Source: Rotaria sp. Silwood1
Lineage: Eukaryota; Rotifera; Eurotatoria; Philodinida; Philodinidae
Length of the DNA: 64,000 nt
Assembly: GCA_905250075.1 (NCBI GenBank)
Contig: CAJNOP010000370.1
Coordinates: forward strand, 114,625-178,624
Direction of reading: 5' to 3'
Under the pieces are notes generated by a model that did not search any database, was not told where the DNA came from, and worked only from the letters and a program-made list of their open reading frames with translations. The first letter of the stretch is position 1, and the number at the start of each line of letters is the position of its first letter. Both the position numbers and the translations under genes were made by a program. Of the stretch, positions 44,526 through 57,200 are shown in pieces.

Positions 44526-45218
44526 ATGTCGTCTAATTATGTTGTACTACCAAATGAAGTTGTTCGTTTGATTTTATTACATTGTCAAACATCCAAAGAT
44601 TATTTATCACAATCGTTAGTTAGTCGTCAATGGTCATGTGAAGCTCATCGATTAAAATCATTGATGAAAACACGTTTTTCACGCAAGATAACATTACTTA
44701 ATTATCGATCAGTTATATGGAATTTTGATATACGTGTAACTGTTGTTGGTTATGGTGAACATCTTCAACGTCATGGCTTAGAAGAATGCGTACAAACTTA
44801 TCATCGTGTTGGAGGACCTGGTGCAGAAGTTTATTATTTAGAACGACATTGGCAAGAAGGAAAATTACATGGATTAGAAATTATTCATGAGATTAATAAA
44901 ATTTGGTACAAGACATATTATTCAAATCAAGCAGAAATATACGATGAAATGATTCATCATCCTTATGATGGATTAAAAGCAGTAGAGTCAATGAAAAAAT
45001 ATGGACGACATCAAATAGTACCAAAGAATGGAATGTTACCCGAGGGATGTGATTATCTTGGTAAAATTATATTTAAATATGAATGGATATCATGTACATT
45101 AGAAGAAAGTAACCAAATCAAACGAAATTTAATAAATAAATATGATCAATCCGATATCAATGGTTTATATGATGTTATTGATACAATTGATTTATATCAA
45201 ATATCTCTGAAAGAATGA
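44526..45218 (+). CDS. F-box-like protein, intronless (230 aa)
   Basis: Single open frame from MSSNYVVLPNEVVRL to a TGA after YQISLKE. Residues 7-45 (LPNEVVRLILLHCQTSKD, then LSQSLVSRQWSCEAHRL) have the pattern of an F-box, the SKP1-binding helix bundle of SCF ubiquitin ligases. The rest (residues 60-230) has no domain I recognise; it contains GYGEHLQRHGLEE, WQEGKLHGLEIIHEI and an acidic C-terminus. The lack of introns contrasts with its neighbours and might reflect a retrocopy or a lineage-specific expansion. F-box assignment is moderate because only the N-terminal pattern supports it. Confidence 0.6.
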   Translation: MSSNYVVLPNEVVRLILLHCQTSKDYLSQSLVSRQWSCEAHRLKSLMKTRFSRKITLLNYRSVIWNFDIRVTVVGYGEHLQRHGLEECVQTYHRVGGPGAEVYYLERHWQEGKLHGLEIIHEINKIWYKTYYSNQAEIYDEMIHHPYDGLKAVESMKKYGRHQIVPKNGMLPEGCDYLGKIIFKYEWISCTLEESNQIKRNLINKYDQSDINGLYDVIDTIDLYQISLKE

Positions 45219-47267
45219 CATGCATGACGATTACTACATGCATAATTCAATGTTGAAATAATTTTTTTTTTAAATAGAAAAACTACTTATTACAGAAAAA
45301 ATTTGTTTTCATTCGAATAGCAATACAAAATTAGAACATTATATCACATCAGATATTTGCTGATCTTTTATGCCTTATGTTTTCTATAATGAATAGTAAA
45401 AGTTCTTTCTAATTTTAAAATATATCCATTGCTTTAGTGAAAATAAAGCATTTCAAATTCTTTGCGCTATGAAAACAATAATAACGTATATCATAGAAAA
45501 CGAAACAAAAAAAAACACAGAAGATGATTTCTCTTGATGATAAGATTAATTTAAGATTCAACTTGTCGTTGTTTCGTTTCTTATTGATACTAAGAATACT
45601 TACGAACAATCTTACAAAAGTCGCAAATTAACAATACAAGATTTTGATATAATGAAAATCAACATCGAAATCATTATCAATAAGTTACTAATGAATATAA
45701 ATTTTAGTCTGATCGTAAATATCTTTTATAAATGTAATTTGGATGCCTCCCGATTGTCTTTAACATTAATTCTATAATTATTTTTTTGCTAATACAAATC
45801 AATATTCTTAGGAATTCGGATATTTGAGATTTAAACCTTTCAGTGCAATCTTTGTAGGAGTAAAATGTGAAACACAATATCACTGCTATTTTACTTCAAA
45901 AAAAAACTAATAATTATGAATTCCCGTAATTTGCAAAAATAACAGAATTGTCATTGAGTTTTGAGATCAGGTGAGCAGAATCTGCCGTTAAAATGAAAAA
46001 TTTCTTCCAACGAAGAAAAATTCATCGAAGACTTTACCCACCGTCAAAATATATATATGTTAAGAATCAACCAAGGGAAAAACAAGACTACTAGGCACTC
46101 AAAATAGCGCTATGTAATAGATAAATAAGTTTTCCTAATAATCGGATAGTACCGATAGTTGGTCATTTAAAAAATGATCTATCACAACTGAACCAAGGCT
46201 TAAAAATTTTTATGTTAGATATATATGCTGAGAAATCAATCGTACAATGTGCGTATAAACTTCATAGCTTAATTGCTATTCAAGACAAACCTTACTAGCA
46301 AATATTCTACGTTAAAAAGTTCTCGTGCAAACACTTATATCCATAAAACTCCTCCTTCCTATGTTGGTGTACACCACTGGATCCTGCAAATTTGTTTGCA
46401 ACTATGTTTATCTTGGTCTGTGACAGAAGCATTGGAGTGACGTGTTATTAAGATGCCGGTTACGCTCTGTAATCAGGATGGATACGTTGTTAAAGTATCT
46501 GTGACATTGCTATAGTAATGTCTGTCACAGTCTTTTTGTAAGCAGAAACAATCCCAAAATTCTACCTCTAAACTTCACCGTAGGAATGTGAAGTTTCAAT
46601 TTACTAATTACTGTCTCATTCGTCATTGAAGTATTCGAACATAGTGCTACAAAAAGGTATATTTCGGAAGAATTTTTATCTCAACGTTGCAGCAAACGCG
46701 GATATTAGTATAATTAGTTGATCCTGTATTAATGACTCATTGTTCATTATTGATAGTAAGACTACACATTCCTAAGCATTAAATTAAAAACAATATCAAT
46801 TAGCAATATTAAGCAATTCATACATGTATATTTATCTTTATTTTTCATTACACTAAAAAACAATATTACAATCTTCGACAAAAAAACAAATTTTGAAAAA
46901 AAAAAATATTTCACTCGTATTACATTATAATATTATCCGAATTTGGAAAAAAAAATCACTTCTATTTTATTTTTCGTTTTATCAATCAAGAAACAAAAAA
47001 AAAACGAAATTTCAAATAATACTAAAATATACATATAAAAAACGAGCTACATGAAAACAGAAAAAAAAATACAATCAATAATAGAAGCCAACAATTATTA
47101 TTATCAGCAAAAAGACAAAAAAAAATAATGATTATAATCTACTCGAGATTGTTCAAACTATGACTTGACTAATATTCAAATAGATTTTTTATGTAGAAAA
47201 ATTTCTATCAAAAGATTTTGGTTCCGATTTAGTATCATAAAATAAAATGGAAGATGTTGATTTCTAT
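45219..47267. other. Intergenic with short hairpins
   Basis: AT-rich. A cluster of short inverted sequences lies at 46365-46530: GGTGTACACC, and CTGTGACATT followed by AATGTCTGTCACAG. It may be a decayed mobile element. No gene supported. Confidence 0.4.
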
Positions 47268-50200
47268 TTAAATATTTAGAAAAATGATTAAAATTAAAAA
47301 TTTAATTAATTTTCTTACATTATTTTGACATGACGAATAAAAGGAATGACCTTCTTGACGGACAATGCAACATAATGGAATAGTTAGATCAGTCTGGACG
47401 GATTGATCACTCTTAAGATCAGATTTTTGTTTATCAAGCTAAACAAAAGAAATAAACAACAACAACAACAACTGCAGAAATAATATTAAATATATTTACT
47501 AATGAAAAATCAGATGTTAAAGTATTTAGATTTCTTTTAGAAGATATTCCTATTTCATGACGAGGAAGTTTAGATGTTAATGAAGAACAATGACTATCAT
47601 TTGGTTTATTAGTCTAAAAGAAAAATTAGAACGATTTTTAATTAATATTTCCTAATCGAATAGAAATTACTGTATAGTTATTTTCATGACTATTAATATT
47701 AAACTGTTCGGTAATTGATGAAGAAGATATTTGAAAATCTAAAGAAAAATTTATATCATTGATTTTTTTCAATATAAATATCAAAAAGAATTGTTTTACC
47801 ACTGGTTGTTTTCACACGTTTTATATTATCACTAGATAAAATTGAATGATGATTATCAAAAATAGATGAACGTGAACGTCGATGATCATTATTATGAAAT
47901 TTTAATGTATCTCGTCGTTGTTGTTGTGTTAATTCAAAATGTTTTATACATAATAATTCATATTTAGCAATATTACGACATAAATTATCATATTTACACA
48001 ATGGTAACCATTTACTATTTTTCAAAATAAAACGTCTACCATTGGGCATATATTCTATTTGACCTTCATGTATAGTTTGATTTTTATTAGAATTTAATAG
48101 TAATTGTTCATCATTATCAGTTATATTCGTTGTACTTATTGTATTATTTTGATCTTCATTTTGAATTCGACTATGTGTATTATCAAATGAATGTCGTTTG
48201 TGATAAGAAGGAACATGGAATGATGAAAGATTATTTGACCATGATGATGATGGTGTTGATGATGATTGAGTCGTATTAGATTCATATTCTTCTTTGTAAT
48301 GTGTTATACAAAGAGATTTTTTATTTGTTTGTTTTCGACATTCTTAAAAAAATTCAAAAGGATTTTTTCTTTGTCTTTTTTTTGTTATTTAATAAAATTA
48401 ACAGATATTTATTTCTAAATGGGAACTAAATTTGGCTTTGAAATCTTTTTTTTTTCATTAAAATAAATATAGACTCTATCTAATTGGTATGTTTAAAGTT
48501 GAATATCAAAATTTTTATTTTTCTTAATTCAGTTAAAACTTGTATCAAATCAGCAGACTGCTTTTATTGATGATTTAATTGTTTAAACAACAGGTTATCT
48601 TCATAGAAAATCTTCTAATATCTAAAAGTCTGTTGAATATAAAGCTAATATGTGAAATTGAGAATCGAAATGAAGTATATGCTATGTAGAATTATTGAAG
48701 AAATTTACAATTCTGTAAAATAACAAAGTAAGAATATCAACACTACAGTATATTGGTTACGGAATAAAATAAGCAAGAGAAATTAATAATTTTATATGAA
48801 CGCAATCAGTATAAAATATTGAAGAGATTCTAGTTTAGGTTTTTATAGAAGATTTTTGGATTAAATCAAAAGCCTCACTGATAATATTAGAAATTTAAAA
48901 TAGGCAAGGTTTCAGATGTGTGCAGACTGAGATAATCGGATTTTCAGGTATTTACATTGTATGTAATGTGGTAGTAATTCAAAATTCCAACAGAATTTAT
49001 TATTTGCTTCTTATCATGATTGTCTAGAGTTGTCGATTTACATAAGAAAACATATGTTTGACAAATAGGAAAAGAATTTGTACGAAAGTCAGAATTTCAG
49101 CTCTTTTCTCACTACAATAAAACCTCAACTAGTGAACATCTCATAATAATGAACGATCTCTGATCCAACCGAGCAAATTTTGCTGCAAATACTTCTCTTT
49201 AATATAAACGTCTTCTTATTCTGAACAGTAAACACTCTTTTGTAATCCGCACTGCTATTACGACCTGTCTAATATGAGTATGTTTTTTTGACTTTCTTCT
49301 CTTTGCTCTCACCTGTTTCATATGCACTATGAGTACGCATATTTAGTGTATGATTCAAGTGCTGTAGGCGCAAAGTAAAGAATAACATTACAACACAAAC
49401 TTACTTTGCAAGAAAAAAATTGACTAAAAACAATATAATATATCACTCAGCTTTGTTACAAATATTTTAAAACATTAAACAAAATAATTGAATGATTATG
49501 AAAAAAAAATCAGTTCAAAAGCAAAAAGGCAAACAACATTTAAGGTTTCTTTTTAAAAACAATTAAATTTTGTGTTGTACTTAAAAAATCTTTCAATTCA
49601 AATCGTTCATATAAGAATAGATGAACAATAGAGAATAAATGTAACTCTCTAAAGTGAACACCTCCATCGGGTGATCACTTTTTTATGGTCCCGATGGTGT
49701 TCAAAATAGAAAATTTTTACTGTATCTTGACAAAAGAGGGTGTCGTTTATTTTTCTTTTACAATGTTTTCTTTCATATCTGAGAAGTTCTTTTTCTTGTA
49801 GAACTCAATTATTTCTATCCTTGTATGAAAAAAAAAGAGAAAAATAAATCCTACTGAAATTTAAATTATTGGGACATACAAAACAGTCTGAATATCTTAA
49901 AATTCGAATATCTCAGCTTGTGCACATCAGAAATACTTTATACTTTTAATTTGACCCGAATCCATCCATTATGAGTTCTGTCAAATTTATAAAAACTTCA
50001 ACATTTTCTTAGAGTCTTGCAAGTTTCAATGAAAAAAAAAATGGAACTGATACTCGAATTAGAACCGAAATTTTTCAATTCCTTGTACCACGAACCCATA
50101 CTGTTAGAACTGAAAAAATTTTGCCTAATAACTAGAGTCATATAGAATGTTAGTGTGGATATGGGAGGAGAGACTATCAACGACCACACTTACATCCCTT

Positions 50201-50934
50201 TCGCAGTCTTTCTCTTTTTGTTTTATTTTTTGAAGAAATCAGTTTTTCAATAGAATAAAAAATATCAACAATTCCAAAACATGAAACAAAGTATTTCTAA
50301 AAACACTCTCAAATGATTATTTGATATACTATCAATAAATGATTTATCCTTGGTAATCAAATAAACAAAAGCTAGCTTTCCATGTGAAGGGATATAATAT
50401 CAAAGCTATTTTCTCTCTAGTGTGAATAAATTATTTTTTCATAAATCTAACTTACACTTTTAACTAATCAACCAGCTGATAAGAACAATATTCATACTCT
50501 ATAGAATTATTAAAATAGAGTAAAACTTCTCATAGTTTTCATTCCACTTAGAGAGGTTATACTGTATCTCATAATTTATTTTAATGTTTTTCATTGATTA
50601 TCTATATTTATATTGTCTAAGAATAAACTGTAATTCTGTTAAACAAAAAAAAAACCATAATAATCATACCTGGTCTTCGACATAATATTTGCCATCGAAC
50701 ACCATCAAAAATTTTTCGACGTCCTTTACTTGTAACTTCAATTTTTCCTTTGTATGCTGATGATGATGATGGATTTACAATGGTACATGTTGATAATAGA
50801 TTTGAATAATAATCTTTCTTATCATTTAATTCTGTTGATTTATCGAATACGAAATCATCATCTGTATTATTTTCACATTTAATATATGTTATTAATATAT
50901 CTTTATCATTTATATTGTCTTGTGTTGTTGACAT
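47268..50934 (-). CDS. Cys/His-repeat protein, two repeats (about 386 aa)
   Basis: Exons 50670-50934, 47800-48342, 47671-47738, 47500-47613 and 47268-47438 join in consistent phase. ATG at 50934 (MSTTQDNINDKDILI). Repeat 1 is split by the first intron: KGRRKIFDGVRWQILCRRP then ECRKQTNKKSLCITHY, with Cys-x4-Cys-x9-Cys-x2-His. Repeat 2: EYMPNGRRFILKNSKWLPLC, then DNLCRNIAKYELLCIKHF, with Cys-x5-Cys-x9-Cys-x2-His. Ser/Asn-rich disordered stretches and basic HNNDHRRSRSS surround them. The repeat is shared with the fusion gene at 32-37 kb and the gene just upstream. No homeodomain or BRCT. The 3' end is less sure: a GTAAGA at about 47315 could splice to a further exon I did not find. Likely nuclear, function unknown. 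Confidence 0.65.
49115..49722. mobile_element. Decayed pogo/Tigger-like MITE (608 bp)
   Basis: Flanked by TA. The left end reads CAATAAAACCTCAACTAGTG then GAACATCTC. The right end, reversed, reads CAGTAAAAATTTTCTATTTT then GAACACCATC. CAGTAAAACC ends followed by GTGAAC and TA targets are typical of pogo-type elements. No transposase. It lies in the 2.3 kb first intron (48343-50669) of the two-repeat gene, which otherwise shows nothing recognisable. Confidence 0.6.
50518..50564. mobile_element. Minimal pogo-like end pair (47 bp)
   Basis: Between TA dinucleotides: GAGTAAAACTTCTCATAG at the left and, reversed, CAGTATAACCTCTCTAAG at the right. Same style of end as the larger element 0.8 kb away. 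It could be an extreme internal deletion. Confidence 0.4.
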
Positions 50935-51267
50935 GACAATTTAATATCTTAAATAAGAGGGCAAGAAACAAATCAAATAAAGTTTTTTCTTTTTTTTTCA
51001 AATGATTTTAATTAACAAATAAAGCACAAGAATATGTTCAACAACAACGTGTATGAATAAACAATACAAACTCACAATTATCATCATTTCTTTCCTCGAA
51101 ACAAAAACAAAAACAAAAAAAAAGAAAGATAACAATTAATTTTTCTTTCTTAATTATCTGATTTAAGCCATTTGTTTTTTATTTTTTCGAATTGGAGATT
51201 TACAAATTGATATGAGAGATAATAGAAGATTATCATTCAATTGATATTTTTGTTTTTTTTTTTGGTT
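50935..51267. other. Short intergenic gap between the two Cys/His-repeat genes
   Basis: 333 bp of AT-rich DNA between the stop of the upstream gene and the ATG of the downstream gene, both on the minus strand. Presumably 3' UTR plus promoter. No other feature seen. Confidence 0.5.
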
Positions 51268-54200
51268 TCAACTAGTCATTGATGAAATGCTACCAATACA
51301 ATCTTGAATTTTTGCTAAACGGTAACTAATACGTTGACAATCAAGTTTAAATTCTTTCTTTTTCATTTCTTCAACACGTATAAAATCTTGTAATGTTTCA
51401 CATGGAAATTCAATTTTATTTGTATCCATCGGTGGAAGACAAATTAATGATTCTTCATCCTATGAAAAGAAGAACAAGAAAAAAAAAAATTCATTTTTAT
51501 ACTTTATAAAATAATTTAACAAAAAAAAACAAAACAGCCTGAGGACTTATATTATTACCATTTCTTTTTTAATAATTGTTCCAAATTGTTCAAGAATTGC
51601 AGATGTCGATGTATCATAAAGAGATGGTGATGGTAATTGAATAGGAATTTCAATAGACTGATCATTTATATCAAGTCGATTTGATTTTAATGATAATGTT
51701 ACATCAGATTCATTTAAAATAGTTTCTTCAATTGATTTTTCTTTTATAGGAATATCAGAAATCTAAACAAAAAAAGAAATAATTATCATAATAAATTGTA
51801 ACAATAAAAAGAGATCGATTACAGATGAACTAGATGAATTTGTTTCAAGATATAAAGTGATTGATTTATTCGAACCTATTAAAAAAAAATATAAAAGAAA
51901 TCATGCTGATATTTATTAATGTTTTTCTTTCTATGACAAAAGAGTTTTTAATTGAAAGCCTATATGTCGATTGTTCTCTGTAAGATGCAGTCATACAAAA
52001 TTGAAAAAAAAAAGTTTTTTTATCCTGGTTGGTTAACATTCGTCACATTACTTGTAAAAAAATTTTTTTTTTCAACATATCTAAACAATATTTTAGCATT
52101 GTAAAAAAGAACTCAGAAAGGCTTATACATATTGAACTATGATAAAAGGCAATTAACTCTTTGTAGTTTCAATATTTATTCGAATATATTTTTCTTTTGA
52201 TTTACTGATCATATGATGAACAAAAATTTTGTTTGATTGTTGAGAAAATCGATATAATAGCAAAATATCGAAATGATAATTCTTTTCCTTATCATATATG
52301 ATAAATCTCAAGTTTTAATACTTTAGAATGAAAATGATAAGAGAAAATTAACAATATAATAAAATCTGATTATTTTATTTTTAATTAACAATAGTTCTTT
52401 CGAATTGATATCCTTCTTGAGAAGAATGTAGGGTAGGTCGGTGAAAAAAAACAGATCAGTACTCTTAAAAACACAAATAACAGTTTTATTACTAACGTAT
52501 TTACAATTAGTTGACGTTTTCTGCTTAATTACCATAAATACGAGTTCGTATTCAAAAATTTTAAAAATCATAACTTCGGTTAGAAATAAAACAAATATCA
52601 TATTCAGAATCAGTACAAAAATCGAGATCGAATAGTAAATGTTATATTTAGCTTTCTTACTATTATTTTCGAATACACTTATCTGGGGCTTCGCCCAAGG
52701 TCAAAACTTGACGAAAATCAGTATTGAATATAGTATTCGATACCGATTTTGAATATGATATTCGTTTGATTTACAACTGAATTTCTTATGGTTAAAATCT
52801 TGAAATATACTTTGGTATTAATAACTTTTTGTTCTTATATCAATTATCTCAACAATCAAACGACTGTTGGCATATTTCAATTTTATATAGGTTTTTTCTA
52901 ATTTTCTTAAATTTCACTAAAAAATTTTGTTTAAATATATTAAAAAACGATTTTTCTCAACTCTCGAATTATCAACATTTTAAAAAAAGAAATAAAATCA
53001 AAACATATTCTCCTGATTGAAATCGTTAGTCTCTCAGATTGTTTTTTTTTTGAGTTACAGGTCAATGTGGAACGAGAAACGATAGAAAACTTCCAACGAT
53101 GTCTATGCAAAAATCCTATTTCTTAAGTACAATCATAACTATTGGTAATTGGTCATGCGTGACTTAATAAATGACTTCTTTTTTTTTATTTGGCGCATGG
53201 CATATTCCATCATGTAAATAGAAACATCAAACTTTTTTCTTGTTCTATCGTAAATGCAGGAGTGTCCCGACCAGTGCGGGGTGACCCCCTTCCAAAGTTG
53301 AACAGTTTTCTTTTTTTTCCAGAACATTTTTTCGTTTTTTTGCTCACTAAATCTCAAAACAATCTCGACCCCCTCCCCCCAAAATCAGGTCTCTTTTCGA
53401 AAAAAATTGTGAATCGACTTTCTAAATGATCGTCCCCTCCTCAGTCGTGGCGACCTCGGGATACCTCTGCGTAGATAATAATCGTGTTTTGAAAAAAAAA
53501 CACATCAGTTAATGATTGTACATTAATCAAAATTGTATCTTCACACTGGGAGGAAAACAAAAAAGTTGATTCGATATTTTCTTTTGTTTAATATTTACCT
53601 TTTCGACGTCGTCCATTAGATTTTCTTTTCGGAACAATATGTTCTTCATTATTTATATCACCTGTAGTTTTTCGTTTTTTACTATTTTTTATTTGAGTCA
53701 TCGAATTATTGTCTATTGATGAATCAATAGTATCTGACGTTAATGATTCATTTTGATTGAAATTATTTTCACCTGATAATTTATTTGTCATACTTTGACC
53801 TCGATAATTACGTTTTAAAACAGTAGTTTTTTTATCAGCACATAAATGTTTCCATATTAACCCATTACATCGTACTCGACGTCCATTACGTGTATGTAAT
53901 TCACGTTTTCTTAATGGTGATACAGCAATTGCTTCAAATATATTATCATCAGCACGACGACGTTTATTAGTTGGTGAATGAAGTACAATAGTATCTATTT
54001 TTGAAAGAGATGAATCATCAATTGATTCAATATGTAGTTGTCCTTCTTCTTCTTCTTCTAAATGAAAAACTCTTATAAAATTATTTAATAAAAAAATGAA
54101 ATCGAATATTATACTTTTCTGACTAGTAAAAGAATAAGATCGTGTTCGATTTGTTAATCGAGTTTTTTTATCTGAAAAGGAATTTGTTTTTTTCTGTTGT

Positions 54201-55543
54201 GTTTTACTTGTATTTGGTAATGACATTCGTTGATTTTGATGTAGTTTACAAAAACTTTTTGCTTGTATTAAACAATTATCTGCACGACATAAATTGTGCC
54301 ATCGTTCACCTTGCCATATACGTCGATTTCCATTTGGTAATATTTGTGTATCACCACGTTTGGGTTGTTTTGTTTCAATGGATGATAATTCATTTAATGA
54401 TGTATTATTAGTTAATGAACTTCTATGATGTCGACATGTTGATTTAGCTTGAATTAGACAATTAGGATCACCGCCACATAAATATTGCCATGTTGTACCA
54501 GTAAATAATTTACGTCGTGTTCCATCGGTTGTTAAACGAATTTCACCGATTTTTGGTTTTGTTTTTATTTCACCTAGACGTGGAATATGATTAATTGCTG
54601 ATGTCATATTGACCTATAAGAAATAAATTATTAGATCTTTAGTAAATTTTTAATTAATTAATTAAATATTTATACAACAATTTCTTTGTGTAAAATAATA
54701 AATAATCAATAGAAAAGATTCATATGATTGAGTTTTATATTTAAACAAAATAAAAAAAAGAAAAGATTATGAATCAAACAAAAAAAACAATAAACAACTA
54801 AAACAGCTGGAGATATCAATCAATGATATGATTTAAAATACTAGATGTCGCTTTATTTCAAAGAAAAGAGAGAATCTTCATGATGAAAATAATATTAAAT
54901 TTTAGTATATGATGAAATATTTATGAAGAAAAATAGTTCATTTTTTTATATAAAGACAAAAAAAAGAAATTTCTTTATGATGTCTTTCTTCGAATAAATA
55001 AATTGAGAAACATAAAACATTTTTCAAACGATAAAATCTTATGAAATGTTGTTTTCAATGTCATAACATGTAGAAATGTATTCTTTCATGGGTTTCTTTT
55101 TTTAAATATAATTTATAAACATATCTTTTACTTTGACATAGACTAATGCACAAGTCTAACATACTTGTCTCGAATTATTTAAATATCAAAAATATATATA
55201 TTAACTTCTATTTTTCAATAACAATTATCCTAATAATGTAGGAATCCAACTGATTCTTTTTCTACTCTAATTAGCTTCTAAAATTAATCATTCATTTTTA
55301 ATCAAGTACATTTAAGTGTAACTACTTGAATAGTTTTTTTTTCAAAATTAACTTATACACTTCCAGAAAATGTCATATCTGTAAAAGAAAACTATTTACT
55401 TTGAATTCTATTGAGTTCATACAATATTTGAAAGTTATTTGTAACTTACAGAAGTATTTTCAGTACTTTTCTTTGTTCTTCGATACAATTGATCAAATCT
55501 GACAAAATCATTAAGCAATTGTACATTTTCAAGTGAATCACGT
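51268..55543 (-). CDS. Cys/His-repeat protein, two intact and one decayed repeat (5' end uncertain)
   Basis: Exons 55450-55543, 54115-54613, 53599-54057, 51823-51875, 51559-51762 and 51268-51459 share consistent phases. The 55450-55543 exon (RDSLENVQLLNDFVRFDQLY) has no Met, so the gene starts further up; a 26-nt candidate exon is at 58948-58973. Failing that, the Met at 54607 (MTSAINHIPRLGEIKT) is the start. Counting from that Met, repeat 1 is about residues 21-61 (Cys44, Cys50, Cys58, His61) and repeat 2 about 85-122 (GDTQILPNGNRRIWQGERW, LCRADNCLIQAKSFCKLH). A third copy (HTRNGRRVRCNGLIWKHLC) has lost its later Cys and His. Basic clusters (NKRRRADD, PKRKSNGRRRKG) suggest a nuclear protein. 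The end is IQDCIGSISSMTS. Intron 51876-53598 contains a GC-richer patch (about 53258-53470) of unknown origin. Function unknown. Confidence 0.65.
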
Positions 55544-56222
55544 CTGAGAACAAAAAAAATAATATATCAAAAGAACTAATATAACAGTGACAATTATTTT
55601 TGACATTAATAATTTTCATTGCAGATGAAAAGAACTGTGTTCTTTTGTTTTTTCATTTCTTAAGAACGTTTATAGAGTTGTTTTTTTTCCTTTTGAAGGG
55701 TTGTTCAAAAAAAAAAACACGTAATTGATGATAATTAACGTTTATGTCAATTATTATAATTTATATTACTTTGAAAATTACATCTTTCTCGTTCAATAAA
55801 CAAGATGAAATCTTGATGTGTTTTTAAAATGACAAAATTGACATTTTGTAATTCTATTATACTCTATTACCTATCAAATTTATATTTGATGATTAATCTA
55901 TTCAAATAAAATTTGTCAAAACGGTCCTAATTTTCAATCATGCGCATAAAAGCCACAAAATTATTACAAGAATATGTCATTCTATTTCTCAGTAAAATAC
56001 GTCATATTATTTACTAAATGACAGTACACTATAATTTCTATGTTAAAGAAACAAAAAAAAAAAACGAATGAATAAACTTATTAATTCGACAACGAACATT
56101 TCTTTTGTTTTTATTCTTCGAAATCTTTAAGAAAAATTTTATAGAATCAAGCATACAATCATTTATAGGTAATTTCAAGAAAAAATAAACTAAATATAAT
56201 GACATTCATTCTGTTATTTTAT
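55544..56222. other. Gap between Cys/His-repeat exon and PAN-like gene
   Basis: AT-rich, with no exon that I could support on either strand. It would be intronic if the 58948-58973 exon belongs to the Cys/His-repeat gene. Confidence 0.4.
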
Positions 56223-57200
56223 TCATCGAACAAAACCCATCAGACCATCAGCAATATTATAATTATTAAAATTACCATTGGTATAATTTATTGTTGGACT
56301 AAAATAAATCGATGGAATAAATATTTGTGACATATTTAGATTGGCAGCAATACATAAATCTTTATAACCACCATAAACAAAAAAGAATCCATAAAAATCT
56401 TGATTACATCCACTTGTTGAAAATTTCAAATTACCATTAAATGATCTTATACAATCATTATCTGTATAAATTGATTTTATTTGTATTTGAGCAATTGGTA
56501 TATTTCGATATGGTGTTATATTCCAATATTGATTTGAAATAAGATTTTTTATTGAAAACCAATTTATTATAGTTGTTTGAGAAGCATTAAAGATAAGAAA
56601 ATCAAAAACTATTGTACGATTAACAATAAATGCAATAGCTATTTGATCCGGTATGTATAACATTTGATTCCATTGTGAAAGTAAAATATTAAACCAATGA
56701 GATGTTAATTGATTAATTGAAATTTCTGGAATATTTGTTAATGTAGTTAAATTACTTGAATTTAACCATAAAAATGATTGATTATTTCCAGTATACAATT
56801 TAAAAATAGGTATCCATGGATGTTCTGTATTGAAAAAAAGATTTTTAGGATTAGATAAATAAGTTCCATTATCAATATAAACTGAATTAAGTGTTCGATC
56901 AGTATAAATAGTTACATTTGATGTTAATAATGATGATAATTGAGAACTTTTTATTGGATATGTTGCAAATAATTGACAATAATATGTATTATTTGATATT
57001 TTCATAACACTAATCGAAAGACAATGTGGATGAAAAATACAAGCACACATACATGCATTTGATGTTGTTAAATTTATTTTTATAAATGAACTACCTGTTG
57101 AATAAGTTGCATTAACAATATGAGCAACTGGTAAAGAATATAATGATATGATACATATCAATAATAGATAAATAAATATGAATGTTAATATCAAGGACAT
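56223..57200 (-). CDS. Secreted PAN/apple-like protein (325 aa), intronless
   Basis: Single open frame from a Met at 57200 to TAG after GLMGFVR. The N-terminus is a signal peptide: MSLILTFIFIYLLLICIIS, then SLYSLPVAHIVNATYS. Residues ~28-85 hold a Cys pattern CMCACIFHPHC...YYCQLF, like the PAN/apple fold used in extracellular adhesion. About fifteen Asn-x-Ser/Thr sequons suggest heavy glycosylation. The rest (residues 100-325) has aromatic, beta-rich segments and Cys pairs (NDCIRSFNGNL, TSGCNQDFYGFFFVYGGYKD). I do not recognise a second domain. The family is rich in rotifer genomes as far as I recall. PAN assignment rests on the Cys spacing only. Confidence 0.6.
   Translation of the reverse strand: MSLILTFIFIYLLLICIISLYSLPVAHIVNATYSTGSSFIKINLTTSNACMCACIFHPHCLSISVMKISNNTYYCQLFATYPIKSSQLSSLLTSNVTIYTDRTLNSVYIDNGTYLSNPKNLFFNTEHPWIPIFKLYTGNNQSFLWLNSSNLTTLTNIPEISINQLTSHWFNILLSQWNQMLYIPDQIAIAFIVNRTIVFDFLIFNASQTTIINWFSIKNLISNQYWNITPYRNIPIAQIQIKSIYTDNDCIRSFNGNLKFSTSGCNQDFYGFFFVYGGYKDLCIAANLNMSQIFIPSIYFSPTINYTNGNFNNYNIADGLMGFVR

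Noticed and set aside
54142-54411. Plus-strand ORF of 89 codons
   Set aside because: Antisense to the two intact Cys/His repeats of the minus-strand gene.
47268-55543. Treating the two Cys/His-repeat genes as one gene
   Set aside because: The upstream gene has a clear in-frame stop (51268) and the downstream one its own ATG (50934) 333 bp further on, with no phase-compatible splice between.
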